DNA of 64,000 nucleotides from Limosilactobacillus coleohominis 101-4-CHN (GTDB lineage Bacteria; Bacillota; Bacilli; Lactobacillales; Lactobacillaceae). The DNA is taken from the NCBI RefSeq assembly GCF_000161935.1, contig NZ_GG698802.1, positions 201,320-265,319 on the forward strand, read 5' to 3'. The position numbers and the translations under genes were made by a program. Below the pieces are notes generated by a model, which saw only the letters and a program-made list of their open reading frames with translations, was not told where the DNA came from and ran no database searches. Positions 1-9,517 of the stretch are shown one piece after another. Positions within the stretch are counted from its first letter, which is position 1. Every line of letters begins with the position of its first letter.

Positions 1-1190
1 GGGCACTACGAAAAGACGATGATGATACTTTGTTTAATTTGGCAGAGCAATTATATGGTTTAGGCTTTTTACACCAGTCCCAACGGATCTATCTCAAGCT
101 CCTTGATAAATATCCAGATGAAGATGAAATCAAAGCTTCCTTAGCTGAAATTGCAATTGATGGTGGTCACAATGATGAAGCGCTAGCATACTTATCACAG
201 ATTGCTCCATCGTCACCGGCCTATGTTCAATCGTTGCTCGTAGCAGCGGATCTATATCAAACTGAGGAACAATTTGAAGTTACCGAAGAGAAGCTCCGTG
301 AAGCCTTTCGCTTAGCTCCTCAAGAACCCGCAGTTTTGTTTGCTTTGAGCGAATATTATTATCTGGTTGGTAAGTTTGATCAGGCAATTCCTTTATATAT
401 TTCACTAATTAAACAAGGGTACCTAGAATTTGCTAAGGTTGACATTGCTGGGCGTTTGGGTATGTCATATGCACAGAGTGGTAGGTTTGATCAGGCTTTA
501 GGCTATCTAGACCAGGTTGATCCCCGTTATCAAACTTCAGATATTCGTTTTCAAACTGGTATGACTCAGTTGCATTTGGGAAAGGTCAAAGAAGCGATCA
601 GTACTCTGCAGGAATTAATTGATTACGATAATCAGTATGCATCCGCCTACCCAGCGCTTGCGAGTGCCTATTTAAAAGAGAATCAGTATCAAAAGGCCCT
701 AAAGGCAGCTCAAGAAGGGCTTGGAGTTGATCAGTATAATGAACAACTTTATACATTGGCCGCGGAAATTGCTAGTCATCTCGGTGACTATTCATTGATG
801 GGGAAGTATCTATCGACGGCACATCAATTGGCACCTGATAATTTAACGATTGCTTTGCAATACAGTAATTATTTGCTGCAGCAACATCGTTATCAGGACA
901 ACATTGACTTATTAAAGCCAATTGAAGAAGAACATGAAGTTGACCCACAAGTGGAGTGGAATTTAGCGCAATCATATTTGGCATTGGAAAAGTTTGATCA
1001 AGCAGGACAGGCGTTTGAAACCGCACTGCCGGCCTATCAAGATAACCCGACCTTTTTGCGGCAGTTAATTGATTACTATCAACAGAGTGGCCAACGCGAT
1101 CAATTAATTGATGAATTAGAACGGTATGTTGAATTAGTACCAACAGATACAGAAATGGTTGATTTACTAGATTCATACCGTGATTTCTAA
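1..1190 (+). CDS. Tetratricopeptide-repeat protein, 5' partial (YpiA-like)
   Basis: The reading frame is already open at base 3 and continues to a TAA at 1188-1190, so the gene starts upstream of the window. A TTG at base 30 is only an internal codon. About 395 residues are visible. They are built almost wholly of degenerate 34-residue helical repeats with the alternating Ala/Gly/Leu/Tyr pattern of TPRs (for example AYASAYPALASAYLKENQYQ-type segments), with no transmembrane segment. TPR proteins are protein-interaction scaffolds. A similar TPR protein sits beside core genes in Bacillus (YpiA) and in lactobacilli. No enzymatic motif is visible and the molecular role is unknown. A strong terminator follows directly, so it ends its transcription unit. 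Confidence 0.8.
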   Translation, partial: ALRKDDDDTLFNLAEQLYGLGFLHQSQRIYLKLLDKYPDEDEIKASLAEIAIDGGHNDEALAYLSQIAPSSPAYVQSLLVAADLYQTEEQFEVTEEKLREAFRLAPQEPAVLFALSEYYYLVGKFDQAIPLYISLIKQGYLEFAKVDIAGRLGMSYAQSGRFDQALGYLDQVDPRYQTSDIRFQTGMTQLHLGKVKEAISTLQELIDYDNQYASAYPALASAYLKENQYQKALKAAQEGLGVDQYNEQLYTLAAEIASHLGDYSLMGKYLSTAHQLAPDNLTIALQYSNYLLQQHRYQDNIDLLKPIEEEHEVDPQVEWNLAQSYLALEKFDQAGQAFETALPAYQDNPTFLRQLIDYYQQSGQRDQLIDELERYVELVPTDTEMVDLLDSYRDF

Positions 1191-1223
1191 AATGCTGATT
1201 AGGTGTCATATCTATAATATAAG

Positions 1224-1266
1224 TGAGATTCAGAACAGACTTTGATGTTCTGAATCTCATTTTTTG
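1224..1266 (+). terminator. Intrinsic terminator after the TPR gene
   Basis: A perfect inverted repeat (TGAGATTCAGAACA, 8-base loop, TGTTCTGAATCTCA) runs from 1224 to 1259 and is followed by TTTTTT. It begins about 34 bases after the TPR stop and separates that gene from cca. Confidence 0.88.
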
Positions 1267-1346
1267 TTGCTAATTATAAAAAGTAACCAGTAAGCTAGAA
1301 AATTTGTTAAAATTAGTGCAGTAATTCTAAAATGAAGAGTGATAAA

Positions 1347-2558
1347 ATGCAGATTAAAAAGTTACCATCATTATTCGAACCCGCTCGACCAGTTTTGCAA
1401 AAAATTGAACAGGCTGGCTTTGAAGCATACTTTGTGGGCGGTAGTGTGCGTGATACCATCCTTGGTGATGCAATTCATGATATTGACATTGCCACCTCTG
1501 CCTATCCCAGTGAGATTAAAGCAATTTTTAAAAAGACAGTTGATACAGGGATTCAGCATGGAACAGTGATGATTCTGGATCACGGAACTGGTTATGAGAC
1601 CACCACATTTCGAACCGAAAGTGGCTATCAGGACTACCGCCGTCCTGACCAGGTAACGTTTGTGCGGTCCTTAAAAGATGACCTGAAACGTCGAGATTTT
1701 ACAATTAACGCCTTAGCAATGAAGGAGGATGGCACAATTATCGACCTTTTTGATGGCCTTGGCGACCTTCAGAGGCATTTAATTCGGGCCGTTGGCGATC
1801 CTGAAGAGCGTTTCCATGAAGATGCTTTGCGAATGATGCGGGCGGTCCGTTTTGCGGCTAAACTGGATTTTGCGATTGATCCGGCAACGCAACGGGGAAT
1901 TGAAGATCATGGTGAACTGCTAACCAAGATTGCGGTAGAAAGAATTGAAGTAGAATTTTCCAAATTGTTGCTGGGAATCAATCCCAAACGAGGGTTAGAC
2001 TATTTTCTGACGACCGATTTATATCTTTATTGTCCTCGTTTACAACACCATTATCAGGCGTTGGTTAAATTGAGTCAGCACCAAGATTGGTCGTCAATTA
2101 CAAATGAAGCTGAAGCATGGTTAGCATTACTATATTCACTACAGATTACTGGTCAGTCGGCAATCAGTAGTTTTATGAAGGATTGGAAATTATCAAACGC
2201 GCTGATCAGTCTTGTTCAGCATGCGATGACAGTTTTGCTGGCAATTCAAAAAGATCAAATTAAGCCGATGATGCTTTTTAATGCTGGTCGTAAAGCTATC
2301 TTAACGGCGAGCCAGGTTGCTGAATTTGAAGAATTACAGCATCCTGACTTACTAGCAATGAATGATCAACTACCAATTCATGATCGACATGATTTAGCAA
2401 TTGATGGTGGTGCATTGATTCGCCATGCTTCGATTCAGCCGGGACCGCTATTGGGCAAGGTAATGAATCAATTATTAGCTTTAGTTGTTGAAGGAAAAGT
2501 CGCCAACGAAGAACCAGCACTTCTCCAGGAAGCACAAGATTTAATTGAGAAAGGGTAA
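1347..2558 (+). CDS. cca: CCA tRNA nucleotidyltransferase
   Basis: Adds or repairs the 3'-terminal CCA of tRNAs using CTP and ATP, in the cytoplasm. The protein is about 403 residues, normal for class II Gram-positive enzymes. The N-terminal nucleotidyltransferase head shows GGSVRD at residues 31-36 and the metal-binding DID at 45-47, then RRDFTINA and the EDALRMMRAVRFAA motif that reads the incoming nucleotide. The rest is the helical body and tail. An ATG at 1332 is also in frame, but the ATG at 1347 is preceded by AGAGTGA at suitable spacing and gives the usual family N-terminus. The ABC-F gene starts 7 bases after its stop, so the two are probably co-transcribed. Confidence 0.95.
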   Translation: MQIKKLPSLFEPARPVLQKIEQAGFEAYFVGGSVRDTILGDAIHDIDIATSAYPSEIKAIFKKTVDTGIQHGTVMILDHGTGYETTTFRTESGYQDYRRPDQVTFVRSLKDDLKRRDFTINALAMKEDGTIIDLFDGLGDLQRHLIRAVGDPEERFHEDALRMMRAVRFAAKLDFAIDPATQRGIEDHGELLTKIAVERIEVEFSKLLLGINPKRGLDYFLTTDLYLYCPRLQHHYQALVKLSQHQDWSSITNEAEAWLALLYSLQITGQSAISSFMKDWKLSNALISLVQHAMTVLLAIQKDQIKPMMLFNAGRKAILTASQVAEFEELQHPDLLAMNDQLPIHDRHDLAIDGGALIRHASIQPGPLLGKVMNQLLALVVEGKVANEEPALLQEAQDLIEKG

Positions 2559-2565
2559 TTAACGA

Positions 2566-4461
2566 ATGCAGACATTACGGGCAGATGATTTAACAAGCAC
2601 TTATGGTGAAAAAACGTTATTTGACCACGTTTCACTAATGATTAATGAAGGTGACCGGATTGGTCTGATTGGGACTAACGGTAGCGGTAAGACCAGTTTG
2701 CTAAATGTGCTCGCCGGATTAACGAGCGCCGATGCTGGTGAGATTACTAAACCCCATGACTATACTATTGGTTATTTACGCCAAAAGCCGGTATTAGATC
2801 CCGATAAAACGGTGATGGACGCCATTTTTGCTGGTAATCAGCGCATTTTTGATACCATTCGTCAATATGAAGAAGCACTGAATAACTACAGTCAACATCC
2901 GGATGATCCACAATCGATTGATCGGTTCACCAAAATGCAGGGAAAGATGGATCAAGAGGATCTTTGGGAAGCCGAAAGTCAAGTTAAAACAATTTTGACT
3001 CAGTTAAAAATTACTGAATTGAGTCAACCCATTAAGGAACTATCTGGGGGTCAACAAAAACGGGTTGGGTTGGCACAAATATTAATCCAACATCCAGACC
3101 TTCTAATGCTGGATGAGCCTACGAACCAGTTAGACATTCCGTCAATTGTTTGGTTACAAGATTTTCTAGCCACTTATAAGGGAGCAGTTTTAGTTGTTAC
3201 TCACGATCGTTACTTTTTAGATCAAGTTACCAACCACATTTGGGAATTATCATTTGGTAAACTCTATCATTATGATGGTAATTATCAAGCTTTTGTACAA
3301 CAGAAGGCAGAACGGGTAGAATTAGCTGCCGAGGGGGAGCGTAAACGACAGTCCCTATACAAAAAAGAGTTAGCTTGGATGCGTCATGGAGCGAAGGCAC
3401 GAAGTACTAAACAAAAGGGCCGGATTAACCGTTTCAATCAGTTAAAAGATTCGATCGGTAACCTACAAGAAGACCAGAATGTGCAGATTAGCCTCGGGTC
3501 CCAGAGATTGGGTAAGGATGTCATTAAAGTTGAGCATGCAAACCTCCAATTTGATAAGCGAACGATTCTTAAAGACTTCAACTGGCTTGTCCAACCTGGA
3601 GCCCGAATCGGAATCTCTGGAGCGAACGGGGCTGGTAAGTCAACGTTGTTAAACGTTATTGCTGGTCAGCAAGCATTAGACAGTGGTGTAATTAAAATTG
3701 GTGAGACCGTTAAGTTAGGGTATTATACTCAACAAACAGAGCCAATCGATAAGGATAAACGAGTAATTAATTATTTATCTGAAGTCGCTGAGTCTGTGCA
3801 AAACGCCAATGGTGAACGAATTAGTGTCACGAACCTATTAGAAGAATTTCTTTTTCCACGATTTATGCACGGTACTTTGATTCGGAAATTGTCTGGTGGT
3901 GAACAACGCCGCCTATATCTTTTAAAGATTTTAATGCAGCAGCCAAATGTTTTGCTTCTGGATGAACCTACGAATGATCTTGATATTTCAACTTTGACGG
4001 TCTTAGAAAATTATTTAGATGAATTTGCTGGCACGGTGATTACGGTTTCACATGACCGGTATTTCCTTGATCGGGTTGCTGACCAATTATTAATTTTTAA
4101 AGGAAATGGTGTTATTCAAGACTATACGGGACGTTTTACCGACTACCTAACACAACAAGAAACGGCAACTCAAAAGCCGACACCGAAAAAAACATCTCAT
4201 AAAGTGTCTTCTACAAAATCAGTAACGAGTGAACCTAAAAAGAAAACAAAGCTAACCTATGCAGAAAAACTGGAGTGGGATCGGATTGATGGCGAATTAG
4301 ATGATTTGGACCAACAACAACAATCCATTGAAAAACAAATGAACGATAGTGGCGATAATTATGAAAAATTAGCCAAGTTGCAAAAAGAACTTAACGCTGT
4401 TCAGAAACAGATTAATGATAAAACGGCTCGTTGGGAATACTTGAGTAACTACGTTGAGTAA
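2566..4461 (+). CDS. ABC-F family ATPase (Uup/YfmR type)
   Basis: A soluble, duplicated ABC ATPase without membrane domains, 631 residues. ABC-F proteins bind the ribosomal E site and rescue or tune translation. Cassette 1 has Walker [10 protein letters not shown] near residue 40, signature LSGGQQKR and Walker [13 protein letters not shown]. Cassette 2 has [17 protein letters not shown] and [13 protein letters not shown] charged linker lies between them. The C-terminus carries a Lys/Thr-rich tether and a Gln/Glu-rich coiled coil of about 70 residues ([18 protein letters not shown] region), which is the hallmark of the Uup/YfmR branch. It lies between cca and thyA with short gaps. It is not an obvious antibiotic-resistance ABC-F, although sequence reading alone cannot exclude this. 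Confidence 0.9.
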   Translation: MQTLRADDLTSTYGEKTLFDHVSLMINEGDRIGLIGTNGSGKTSLLNVLAGLTSADAGEITKPHDYTIGYLRQKPVLDPDKTVMDAIFAGNQRIFDTIRQYEEALNNYSQHPDDPQSIDRFTKMQGKMDQEDLWEAESQVKTILTQLKITELSQPIKELSGGQQKRVGLAQILIQHPDLLMLDEPTNQLDIPSIVWLQDFLATYKGAVLVVTHDRYFLDQVTNHIWELSFGKLYHYDGNYQAFVQQKAERVELAAEGERKRQSLYKKELAWMRHGAKARSTKQKGRINRFNQLKDSIGNLQEDQNVQISLGSQRLGKDVIKVEHANLQFDKRTILKDFNWLVQPGARIGISGANGAGKSTLLNVIAGQQALDSGVIKIGETVKLGYYTQQTEPIDKDKRVINYLSEVAESVQNANGERISVTNLLEEFLFPRFMHGTLIRKLSGGEQRRLYLLKILMQQPNVLLLDEPTNDLDISTLTVLENYLDEFAGTVITVSHDRYFLDRVADQLLIFKGNGVIQDYTGRFTDYLTQQETATQKPTPKKTSHKVSSTKSVTSEPKKKTKLTYAEKLEWDRIDGELDDLDQQQQSIEKQMNDSGDNYEKLAKLQKELNAVQKQINDKTARWEYLSNYVE

Positions 4462-4472
4462 GGAGAGACAGC

Positions 4473-5435
4473 ATGGTAATTAACGAGAATGAACAACAAT
4501 ACTTAGATTTAGCGCGGTACGTTCTAGAAAATGGTCATTTAAAGGGTGATCGTACAGGTACCGGGACACGTTCAATCTTTGGCTATCAAATGCGCTTTGA
4601 TTTGCAAAAGGGCTTCCCAATTTTGACGACCAAAAAAGTAGCGTTTGGTTTAATCAAGAGTGAATTATTGTGGTTTTTACGCGGGGATACTAATATTCGT
4701 TTCCTATTACAACACAATAACCATATCTGGGATGAATGGGCCTTTAAAAAGTGGGTTACTAGTGCTGAATATCAGGGACCGGATATGACGGATTTTGGAC
4801 ATCGCTGGTTATCTGATCCAGACTTTAAAGAACAGTACTTAGCCGAAAAAAAGCAGTTTTGTCAACGGGTATTGAATGATGATGAGTTTGCTAAGAAATA
4901 TGGTGATTTAGGATTAGTTTACGGGAGTCAATGGCGAAGTTGGCGAACTTCACGTGGTGACACGATTGATCAAATCCAAAATGTAATCAATGAAATTAAA
5001 AAGAATCCTAATTCTAGACGATTAATTGTGTCCGCTTGGAACCCGGAGGATGTGCCGTCAATGGCGTTACCACCTTGCCATACAATGTTTCAATTTTACG
5101 TTAACGATGGGAAATTAAGCTGTCAGCTTTACCAACGATCAGCAGATATTTTCTTAGGAGTACCATTTAATATTGCCAGTTATGCTTTACTAACTCATTT
5201 GATTGCTCGCGAGTGTCAGTTGGAAGTGGGCGACTTTGTTCATACATTAGGGGATGCGCACATTTATAACAATCATATTAAACAGATTAAAGAACAACTA
5301 ATGCGTCAGGTTCATTCTGCACCAAAGCTGATCTTTCCCAACGGGACCAAGAGTTTGGATGAGTACACGGTTGATGATATTAAATTAGATGGTTATCAAC
5401 ATGAACCGGCAATTAAAGCACCAGTAGCAGTTTAG
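4473..5435 (+). CDS. thyA: Thymidylate synthase
   Basis: Converts dUMP and methylene-tetrahydrofolate to dTMP and dihydrofolate. The 320-residue protein has the nucleophile Cys202 in [13 protein letters not shown], the substrate loop DRTGTGTRS near residue 26, and the [14 protein letters not shown] dUMP-binding segment. It carries the roughly 50-residue insertion (about residues 91-143) known from the Lactobacillus casei enzyme and absent from the 264-residue E. coli enzyme. AAGGAGAG precedes the ATG. folA begins 11 bases downstream, so the dihydrofolate made here is recycled by the product of the next gene. Confidence 0.97.
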   Translation: MVINENEQQYLDLARYVLENGHLKGDRTGTGTRSIFGYQMRFDLQKGFPILTTKKVAFGLIKSELLWFLRGDTNIRFLLQHNNHIWDEWAFKKWVTSAEYQGPDMTDFGHRWLSDPDFKEQYLAEKKQFCQRVLNDDEFAKKYGDLGLVYGSQWRSWRTSRGDTIDQIQNVINEIKKNPNSRRLIVSAWNPEDVPSMALPPCHTMFQFYVNDGKLSCQLYQRSADIFLGVPFNIASYALLTHLIARECQLEVGDFVHTLGDAHIYNNHIKQIKEQLMRQVHSAPKLIFPNGTKSLDEYTVDDIKLDGYQHEPAIKAPVAV

Positions 5436-5446
5436 AGAGGTTAAAT

Positions 5447-5947
5447 ATGAAAATTTCATTTGTCTGGGCTGAAGATGAAGCTGGCTGGATTGGCAAAAAT
5501 GGTCAGTTACCATGGCACTTGCCCGTCGATCTTAAACACTTTAAAACGGTTACAGATCATCACCCGATTGTGATGGGAGCACGGACTTTTGCATCGATCG
5601 GGCGGCCATTACCAAATCGCCCCAATATTGTTGTTTCTCATCATCCGGTCGCCGTGGATCAAGTGATTACAGTTACAAATATTGAAGACTTAATGAACTT
5701 GATTTTTAAACGGTATGCTGATCAGGAAGAAGTTTGTATTATTGGTGGAGCAGGATTATTTGCCCAAATGGTTGCTCATGTGAACTGCCTTCATCGAACA
5801 ATCGTTATGGGTAACCACCATGGTGATGTCAAAATGATTCCAATTGATTATCATCAATGGCAACTAACTAAAAAGACACCAGTCTATAATTCCAAGACTG
5901 GCGCGCTTAATTGTTATTTTGAAGAATGGGTGTTAGACAAAAAATAG
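5447..5947 (+). CDS. folA: Dihydrofolate reductase
   Basis: Reduces dihydrofolate to tetrahydrofolate with NADPH, completing the thymidylate cycle with the adjacent thyA. The 166-residue protein has the typical N-terminal strand ending in WAEDEAGWIGKNGQLPWHLP, with the WIG...LPWHLP active-site segment, then DLKHFK, MGARTFASIG (cofactor loop) and IIGGAGLF. GAGAGG precedes the ATG. Its last codons overlap by 15 bases the convergent hemolysin III-family gene on the minus strand, so there is no room for a separate terminator here. Confidence 0.96.
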   Translation: MKISFVWAEDEAGWIGKNGQLPWHLPVDLKHFKTVTDHHPIVMGARTFASIGRPLPNRPNIVVSHHPVAVDQVITVTNIEDLMNLIFKRYADQEEVCIIGGAGLFAQMVAHVNCLHRTIVMGNHHGDVKMIPIDYHQWQLTKKTPVYNSKTGALNCYFEEWVLDKK

Positions 5948-6571
5948 AACGGCAAAGTAAATAAACGCAGAACCAGCTAACACAAAGAAATGCCATATTA
6001 AATGAGCTGTTTTCCGGGGAAAACTATAAATAATGGCCCCGATGGTGTAAGTAAGACCACCAGCCACAAGAAGTGAGAAGCCAACCGTTCCTAAGTGGTG
6101 CCAAAGTGGCCAGAAAGCAACGACACACAACCACCCCATGATGACATAAATTAACTTGGACCAATTACTTTTGTGTTTAAGCCAAATGCTTTTATAGATG
6201 ATTCCTAAAACGGCCATTCCCCACTCAATACCAAAAAGTGTCCAGCCAAGCCAGCCTTTAATTGCTACAAGGCAAAATGGGGTATAGCTAGCAGCAATGA
6301 GCACATAGATAAAACAGTGATCAAGTCGTTGAAAAACAGCCTTAGCTTTTGTGTAGATCAGGCTGTGGAATAGGGTTGAGCTTAAATAAAACAATACCAT
6401 TACACTTCCCATAATAGTAAAGGTAACGATTCGTAAAGCACCACCACGGTGAACCGCCATAATAATCAAGAGGACCAATCCGGCAATTGATAGGAGGGTG
6501 CCGATACCATGCGAAATGGCATTCATGACCTCAATCGTTAAATCACTGTGGATTGTACGTTCTTTCTTCAT
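5933..6571 (-). CDS. Hemolysin III / PAQR-family membrane protein
   Basis: A 212-residue integral membrane protein with about seven hydrophobic segments. It carries the conserved polar positions of the hemolysin III (YqfA/PAQR) family: AISHGIGTLLSIAG near the N-terminus, SSTLFHS in the second helix, DHCFIYVLIAASYTPF in the third, and HLIWHFFVLAGSAFIYF at the C-terminus. The conserved His/Asp/Ser set is thought to bind a metal, as in adiponectin-receptor relatives. The name hemolysin is historical and no toxin role is implied. AAAGGAG lies 13 bases before the ATG. The stop overlaps the end of folA. Confidence 0.9.
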   Translation of the reverse strand: MKKERTIHSDLTIEVMNAISHGIGTLLSIAGLVLLIIMAVHRGGALRIVTFTIMGSVMVLFYLSSTLFHSLIYTKAKAVFQRLDHCFIYVLIAASYTPFCLVAIKGWLGWTLFGIEWGMAVLGIIYKSIWLKHKSNWSKLIYVIMGWLCVVAFWPLWHHLGTVGFSLLVAGGLTYTIGAIIYSFPRKTAHLIWHFFVLAGSAFIYFAVLFFV

Positions 6572-6711
6572 TAATCATCGGACTCCTTTAAACAAAAATT
6601 ACGAAGTTATGCATTGTCATGGAACTTTTGGTATACTAATTAGGTACGCAACAGGTGTGATCCGTGCGATTATTACTTGAACAAGTAACCAAATAGTATT
6701 AATATGACATC

Positions 6712-6732
6712 ATCTAGTTTTGATAACTAGAT
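6712..6732. promoter_or_regulatory. Perfect 8-bp inverted repeat upstream of degV
   Basis: ATCTAGTT-TTGAT-AACTAGAT lies 37 bases before the degV start in an AT-rich intergenic region. A promoter-like pair lies just upstream (TTGAAC near 6678 and TAATAT near 6700, 17-base spacer). The repeat would then sit at the start of the transcript or overlap transcription initiation, as an operator would. No known regulator motif was recognised. Confidence 0.35.
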
Positions 6733-6769
6733 ATATTATAGCAAATTATTTAGAAAGTGTGGCAAAACC

Positions 6770-7612
6770 ATGTCAAAAATCAAAATTGTTTGTGATTCTT
6801 CAGCGGGGCTAACTGAAGAAGAAATTAAAAAGTATGATATTACGATTGTGCCATTAACAGTAATGATTGATGGAACTGTTTATACTGAAGGCGAAACCAT
6901 TACTAATGATCAGTTTCCAGAACTGATGAAGAATGCCCAAAGTTTGCCAAAGACCTCTCAACCACCAATCGGCAAATTTGTTGAGGCTTTTGATCAATTG
7001 GGAGCGGATGGGAGCGAAGTCCTGTGTGTTTGCATGATGGAATCCATCAGTGGGACGGTTCATGCTGCAGAGCAGGCTGCCAAAATGACGAAAACTGCCG
7101 TTACTGTAGTTGATTGTCATACGACGGACCGGTGCATGGCTTTTCAAATTATAGAAGCTGCTAAAGTAATCGAACGTGATGGCACGATGGACGAAGCTGT
7201 AGCTAAAATGCGGGATGTTTTTTCTAAGTCCAAGCTCTTTTTAGCGATTGATAAATTAGATAATTTAGTTGCTGGTGGACGGGTTAACCGGTTTTCTGGA
7301 ACGCTTTCTAAGTTATTAAATATTAAAGTGATGTTAGAAATTAAAGATGGTGAAATCACGATTGATAGTAAGGGGCGTGGAACCAAATACTTACACAAGA
7401 CGTGGGAACGCATCTTACAACAGATGGTGGAAGGACCCAAAGTTAAAGCAATTGGAATTTCTGATGTGCAAGCAACCAAGGAAGTTAATTGGTTATTAGA
7501 ACGCTTGAAAGAACATTTTCCTGATATTAACATTGTAGTGCGTGAAACTGTTCCAATTATCGCCACGCATACGGGAATTGGGGCTAATAGTCTACATTAT
7601 TACACTGAATAG
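6770..7612 (+). CDS. DegV-family fatty-acid-binding protein
   Basis: A 280-residue cytoplasmic two-domain protein of the DegV/FakB family, which binds fatty acids for phosphorylation by FakA before phospholipid synthesis. The N-terminal EDD-fold shows VCDSSAGLTEEE near residue 8 and VPLTVMIDG. The ligand region has KTSQPPIGKF near residue 62 and SISGTVHAA near residue 92. KLDNLVAGGRVNRFSG is a typical mid-protein motif. Several paralogues usually occur per genome, with different chain preferences. No fakA gene is nearby. The gene appears monocistronic, with a terminator about 60 bases after the stop. Confidence 0.9.
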   Translation: MSKIKIVCDSSAGLTEEEIKKYDITIVPLTVMIDGTVYTEGETITNDQFPELMKNAQSLPKTSQPPIGKFVEAFDQLGADGSEVLCVCMMESISGTVHAAEQAAKMTKTAVTVVDCHTTDRCMAFQIIEAAKVIERDGTMDEAVAKMRDVFSKSKLFLAIDKLDNLVAGGRVNRFSGTLSKLLNIKVMLEIKDGEITIDSKGRGTKYLHKTWERILQQMVEGPKVKAIGISDVQATKEVNWLLERLKEHFPDINIVVRETVPIIATHTGIGANSLHYYTE

Positions 7613-7670
7613 ATTGGGGGAGGGCTCCTGGCTTAAAGCTAACTAAATCTCAATTGAATGTGTATCAACG

Positions 7671-7709
7671 AGGCCTGTAGCTCGGTCGTACCGAACTTTG
7701 GGCCTTTCT
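7671..7709 (+). terminator. Intrinsic terminator after degV
   Basis: AGGCCTGTAGCTCGGT and ACCGAACTTTGGGCCT form a 16-pair stem with two mismatches around a CGT loop, followed by TTTCTTT. It ends the degV unit before the SGNH hydrolase gene. Confidence 0.75.
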
Positions 7710-7747
7710 TTATACCTATTTGATGACTAAAGATGGGAGGTTATAAC

Positions 7748-8668
7748 TTGGGAAAGGCAAAACGAAATGTCATTATTACCAGTTTAGTCATTATTTGCTT
7801 ACTGGTTGGGGGTTGGTTTGTTTGGCGATCATATTATCATCAACATCAATCCAGTTCTGGACCTCGAGCGACACGAGTAGTTAAAAAGAAAGTTCATCTG
7901 GTTGCAATTGGTGATTCGATGACGTATGGTCAGGGAGATAAAAATGGTGGTTATGTGGGAATTATTAAGCCACGGTTACAGAAAAAATTTCATAATCAAG
8001 TTACAACTGTCAACTACGGGGTAAGTGGGGATCGTTCCGACCAAATCCTAGACCGGATCAACCAACAAGCGACTATTCGAAAACAATTGCATCAAGCGGA
8101 TGTAATTGTGATGACGGTAGGTGGTAATGATCTAATGCAGTCGTTGCAAAAAAATCTCACCACCAATTCAACAAAGTTACTTAATCGTGATATTAACAAA
8201 GCTGGCAATACCTACCAAAAAAAGTTGCAGCGTTTATTTAGTACAGTGCGAAAGCAGAATAAGACTGCGCCAATTTTTGTGATGAGTATTTATAATCCGG
8301 TTTACACGTATTTTCCGCAGGTGGATAGTATTAATAATTCTATCAGTAAATGGAACCGCATTACTAAATCGACCCTTCAAGGATATGGACCAGCCTACTT
8401 TGTCGATATTAATCATTTAATGTCATATGGACAGTATAAAACAAAGCGTCAACGACAACAGTTGATCAAATCTTCTGAGCAGGCTAATAGCGGACAAACA
8501 TCCCAAAAACAGTTGGTGTCAATTATGAACGAGCGTGATAAGAACCTCAATCAATACATTTCAACGGATGATAACTTTCATCCGAACCATTTAGGGTATC
8601 GTCAAATGACCCAACGATTGTTTAAAGCAATGGTTAAACATGACGGTTTTGAGTATCAAGAACGATAG
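7748..8668 (+). CDS. SGNH/GDSL-family hydrolase, membrane-anchored (YpmR-like)
   Basis: An extracellular esterase/lipase-like protein of about 306 residues. One N-terminal transmembrane anchor is followed by a basic linker and an SGNH domain. Block I is VAIGDSMTYG with nucleophile Ser57, block III contains TVGGNDLMQ, and block V is NFHPNHLGY with the Asp/His pair. The TTG start at 7748 is preferred because GGGAGG ends 7 bases upstream; the in-frame ATG at 7733 overlaps that site. ypmS follows 11 bases after the stop. The same ypmR-ypmS pairing occurs in Bacillus. The natural substrate is unknown but is probably an envelope lipid or acylated polymer. Confidence 0.87.
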   Translation: MGKAKRNVIITSLVIICLLVGGWFVWRSYYHQHQSSSGPRATRVVKKKVHLVAIGDSMTYGQGDKNGGYVGIIKPRLQKKFHNQVTTVNYGVSGDRSDQILDRINQQATIRKQLHQADVIVMTVGGNDLMQSLQKNLTTNSTKLLNRDINKAGNTYQKKLQRLFSTVRKQNKTAPIFVMSIYNPVYTYFPQVDSINNSISKWNRITKSTLQGYGPAYFVDINHLMSYGQYKTKRQRQQLIKSSEQANSGQTSQKQLVSIMNERDKNLNQYISTDDNFHPNHLGYRQMTQRLFKAMVKHDGFEYQER

Positions 8669-8679
8669 GAAGGATAGCT

Positions 8680-9282
8680 ATGAAGAAATTAGGTCAAAAA
8701 CGTAATTATTGGAAGTGGGCCTTCTGGGGGCTTGTAATTGTATTAGTGCTTACCGGTGGCTTTATCTATAGTCGCGTGACTGCACCAGTTACTGTACCCA
8801 CTGAAGTTAGTGCGCCAGCTAAGACGGCCAATTCCTTTGAAGTAACCTTAAATCGTAAGCAAGTAAATGCACTTTCTAGTAACTACCTTGATCGGTTACT
8901 CAAGGGCAATAACATTAAGTATCGCTTTATTGTTGGTAAAGAATACGCAACAGTAATTGGAACTACTAAATTTTTGGGATCCAAGGTTCAGTTTGCAATT
9001 AATTTTATTCCAGAACGGCAAACCAACGGGAATGTTTTGCTGCGGGCAAAGGGCTTATCAGTCGGTCGGCTAAATCTGCCGATTAAGTACGTAATGGGAT
9101 ACATTAAGAAGCAATATAAGCTCCCAAATTGGGTTTACGTGGACCAAAAGAAGCAAACTATTTTGCTAGATCTGAATAAATATAGCAAGAACCACGCTCT
9201 TCACTATTCAGCTGAACAAATTGATATTAAAAATGGTCAATTCAGGTTCTTAATCTCAATTCCGAAGAACGGAGGTTTTTAA
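8680..9282 (+). CDS. ypmS: YpmS-family membrane-anchored protein (DUF2140)
   Basis: A 200-residue protein with one N-terminal transmembrane helix (residues about 13-30) and an extracellular beta-rich domain. It carries the DUF2140 features [16 protein letters not shown], a repeated Gly/Leu strand pattern and [17 protein letters not shown]. Its molecular role is unknown. It is preceded by the SGNH hydrolase and followed one base later by yozE, so the three genes form an operon (GAAGGATAG precedes its ATG). The pairing suggests it helps the hydrolase at the cell surface, which is inference. Confidence 0.88.
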   Translation: MKKLGQKRNYWKWAFWGLVIVLVLTGGFIYSRVTAPVTVPTEVSAPAKTANSFEVTLNRKQVNALSSNYLDRLLKGNNIKYRFIVGKEYATVIGTTKFLGSKVQFAINFIPERQTNGNVLLRAKGLSVGRLNLPIKYVMGYIKKQYKLPNWVYVDQKKQTILLDLNKYSKNHALHYSAEQIDIKNGQFRFLISIPKNGGF

Positions 9283-9283
9283 A

Positions 9284-9508
9284 ATGTATCGTACTAGTTT
9301 TTACCATTTCCTGATGACTCTTCGTCAACCGGATTCGCCAACAGCTGTGGAACAATTTGCTAACAACGCTTTTTTGGATTCAACCTTTCCAAAGCAATCC
9401 CAAGATTTTGATGAGATTTCAAAATATTTAGAAGAAAATGCTAATTATTTGCCATCGATGACCATCTTTGATGACGCTTGGCAATTGTATTTGAATAAAA
9501 TGGAGTAG
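9284..9508 (+). CDS. YozE-family small protein
   Basis: A 74-residue protein of the YozE SAM-like fold. It begins with [15 protein letters not shown], has [10 protein letters not shown] and [12 protein letters not shown], and ends in [12 protein letters not shown]. Members are found throughout Firmicutes and adopt a four-helix fold resembling nucleic-acid-binding SAM domains, but no function is established. GGAGG lies 8 bases before the ATG and the gene starts one base after the ypmS stop. rbgA follows 9 bases downstream. Confidence 0.88.
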   Translation: MYRTSFYHFLMTLRQPDSPTAVEQFANNAFLDSTFPKQSQDFDEISKYLEENANYLPSMTIFDDAWQLYLNKME

Positions 9509-9517
9509 GAGATAATT

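Noticed and set aside
772-1260. Minus-strand open frame over the end of the TPR gene
   Set aside because: It begins inside the terminator hairpin of the TPR gene and is composed of its antisense; no motifs.
5933-6571. Toxin (hemolysin) reading of the PAQR-family gene
   Set aside because: The family name is historical; the sequence is a seven-helix PAQR protein with no toxin feature.
7144-7566. Minus-strand open frame of 140 codons antisense to degV
   Set aside because: It lies fully inside a strongly conserved gene, lacks a ribosome-binding site and has no family features.
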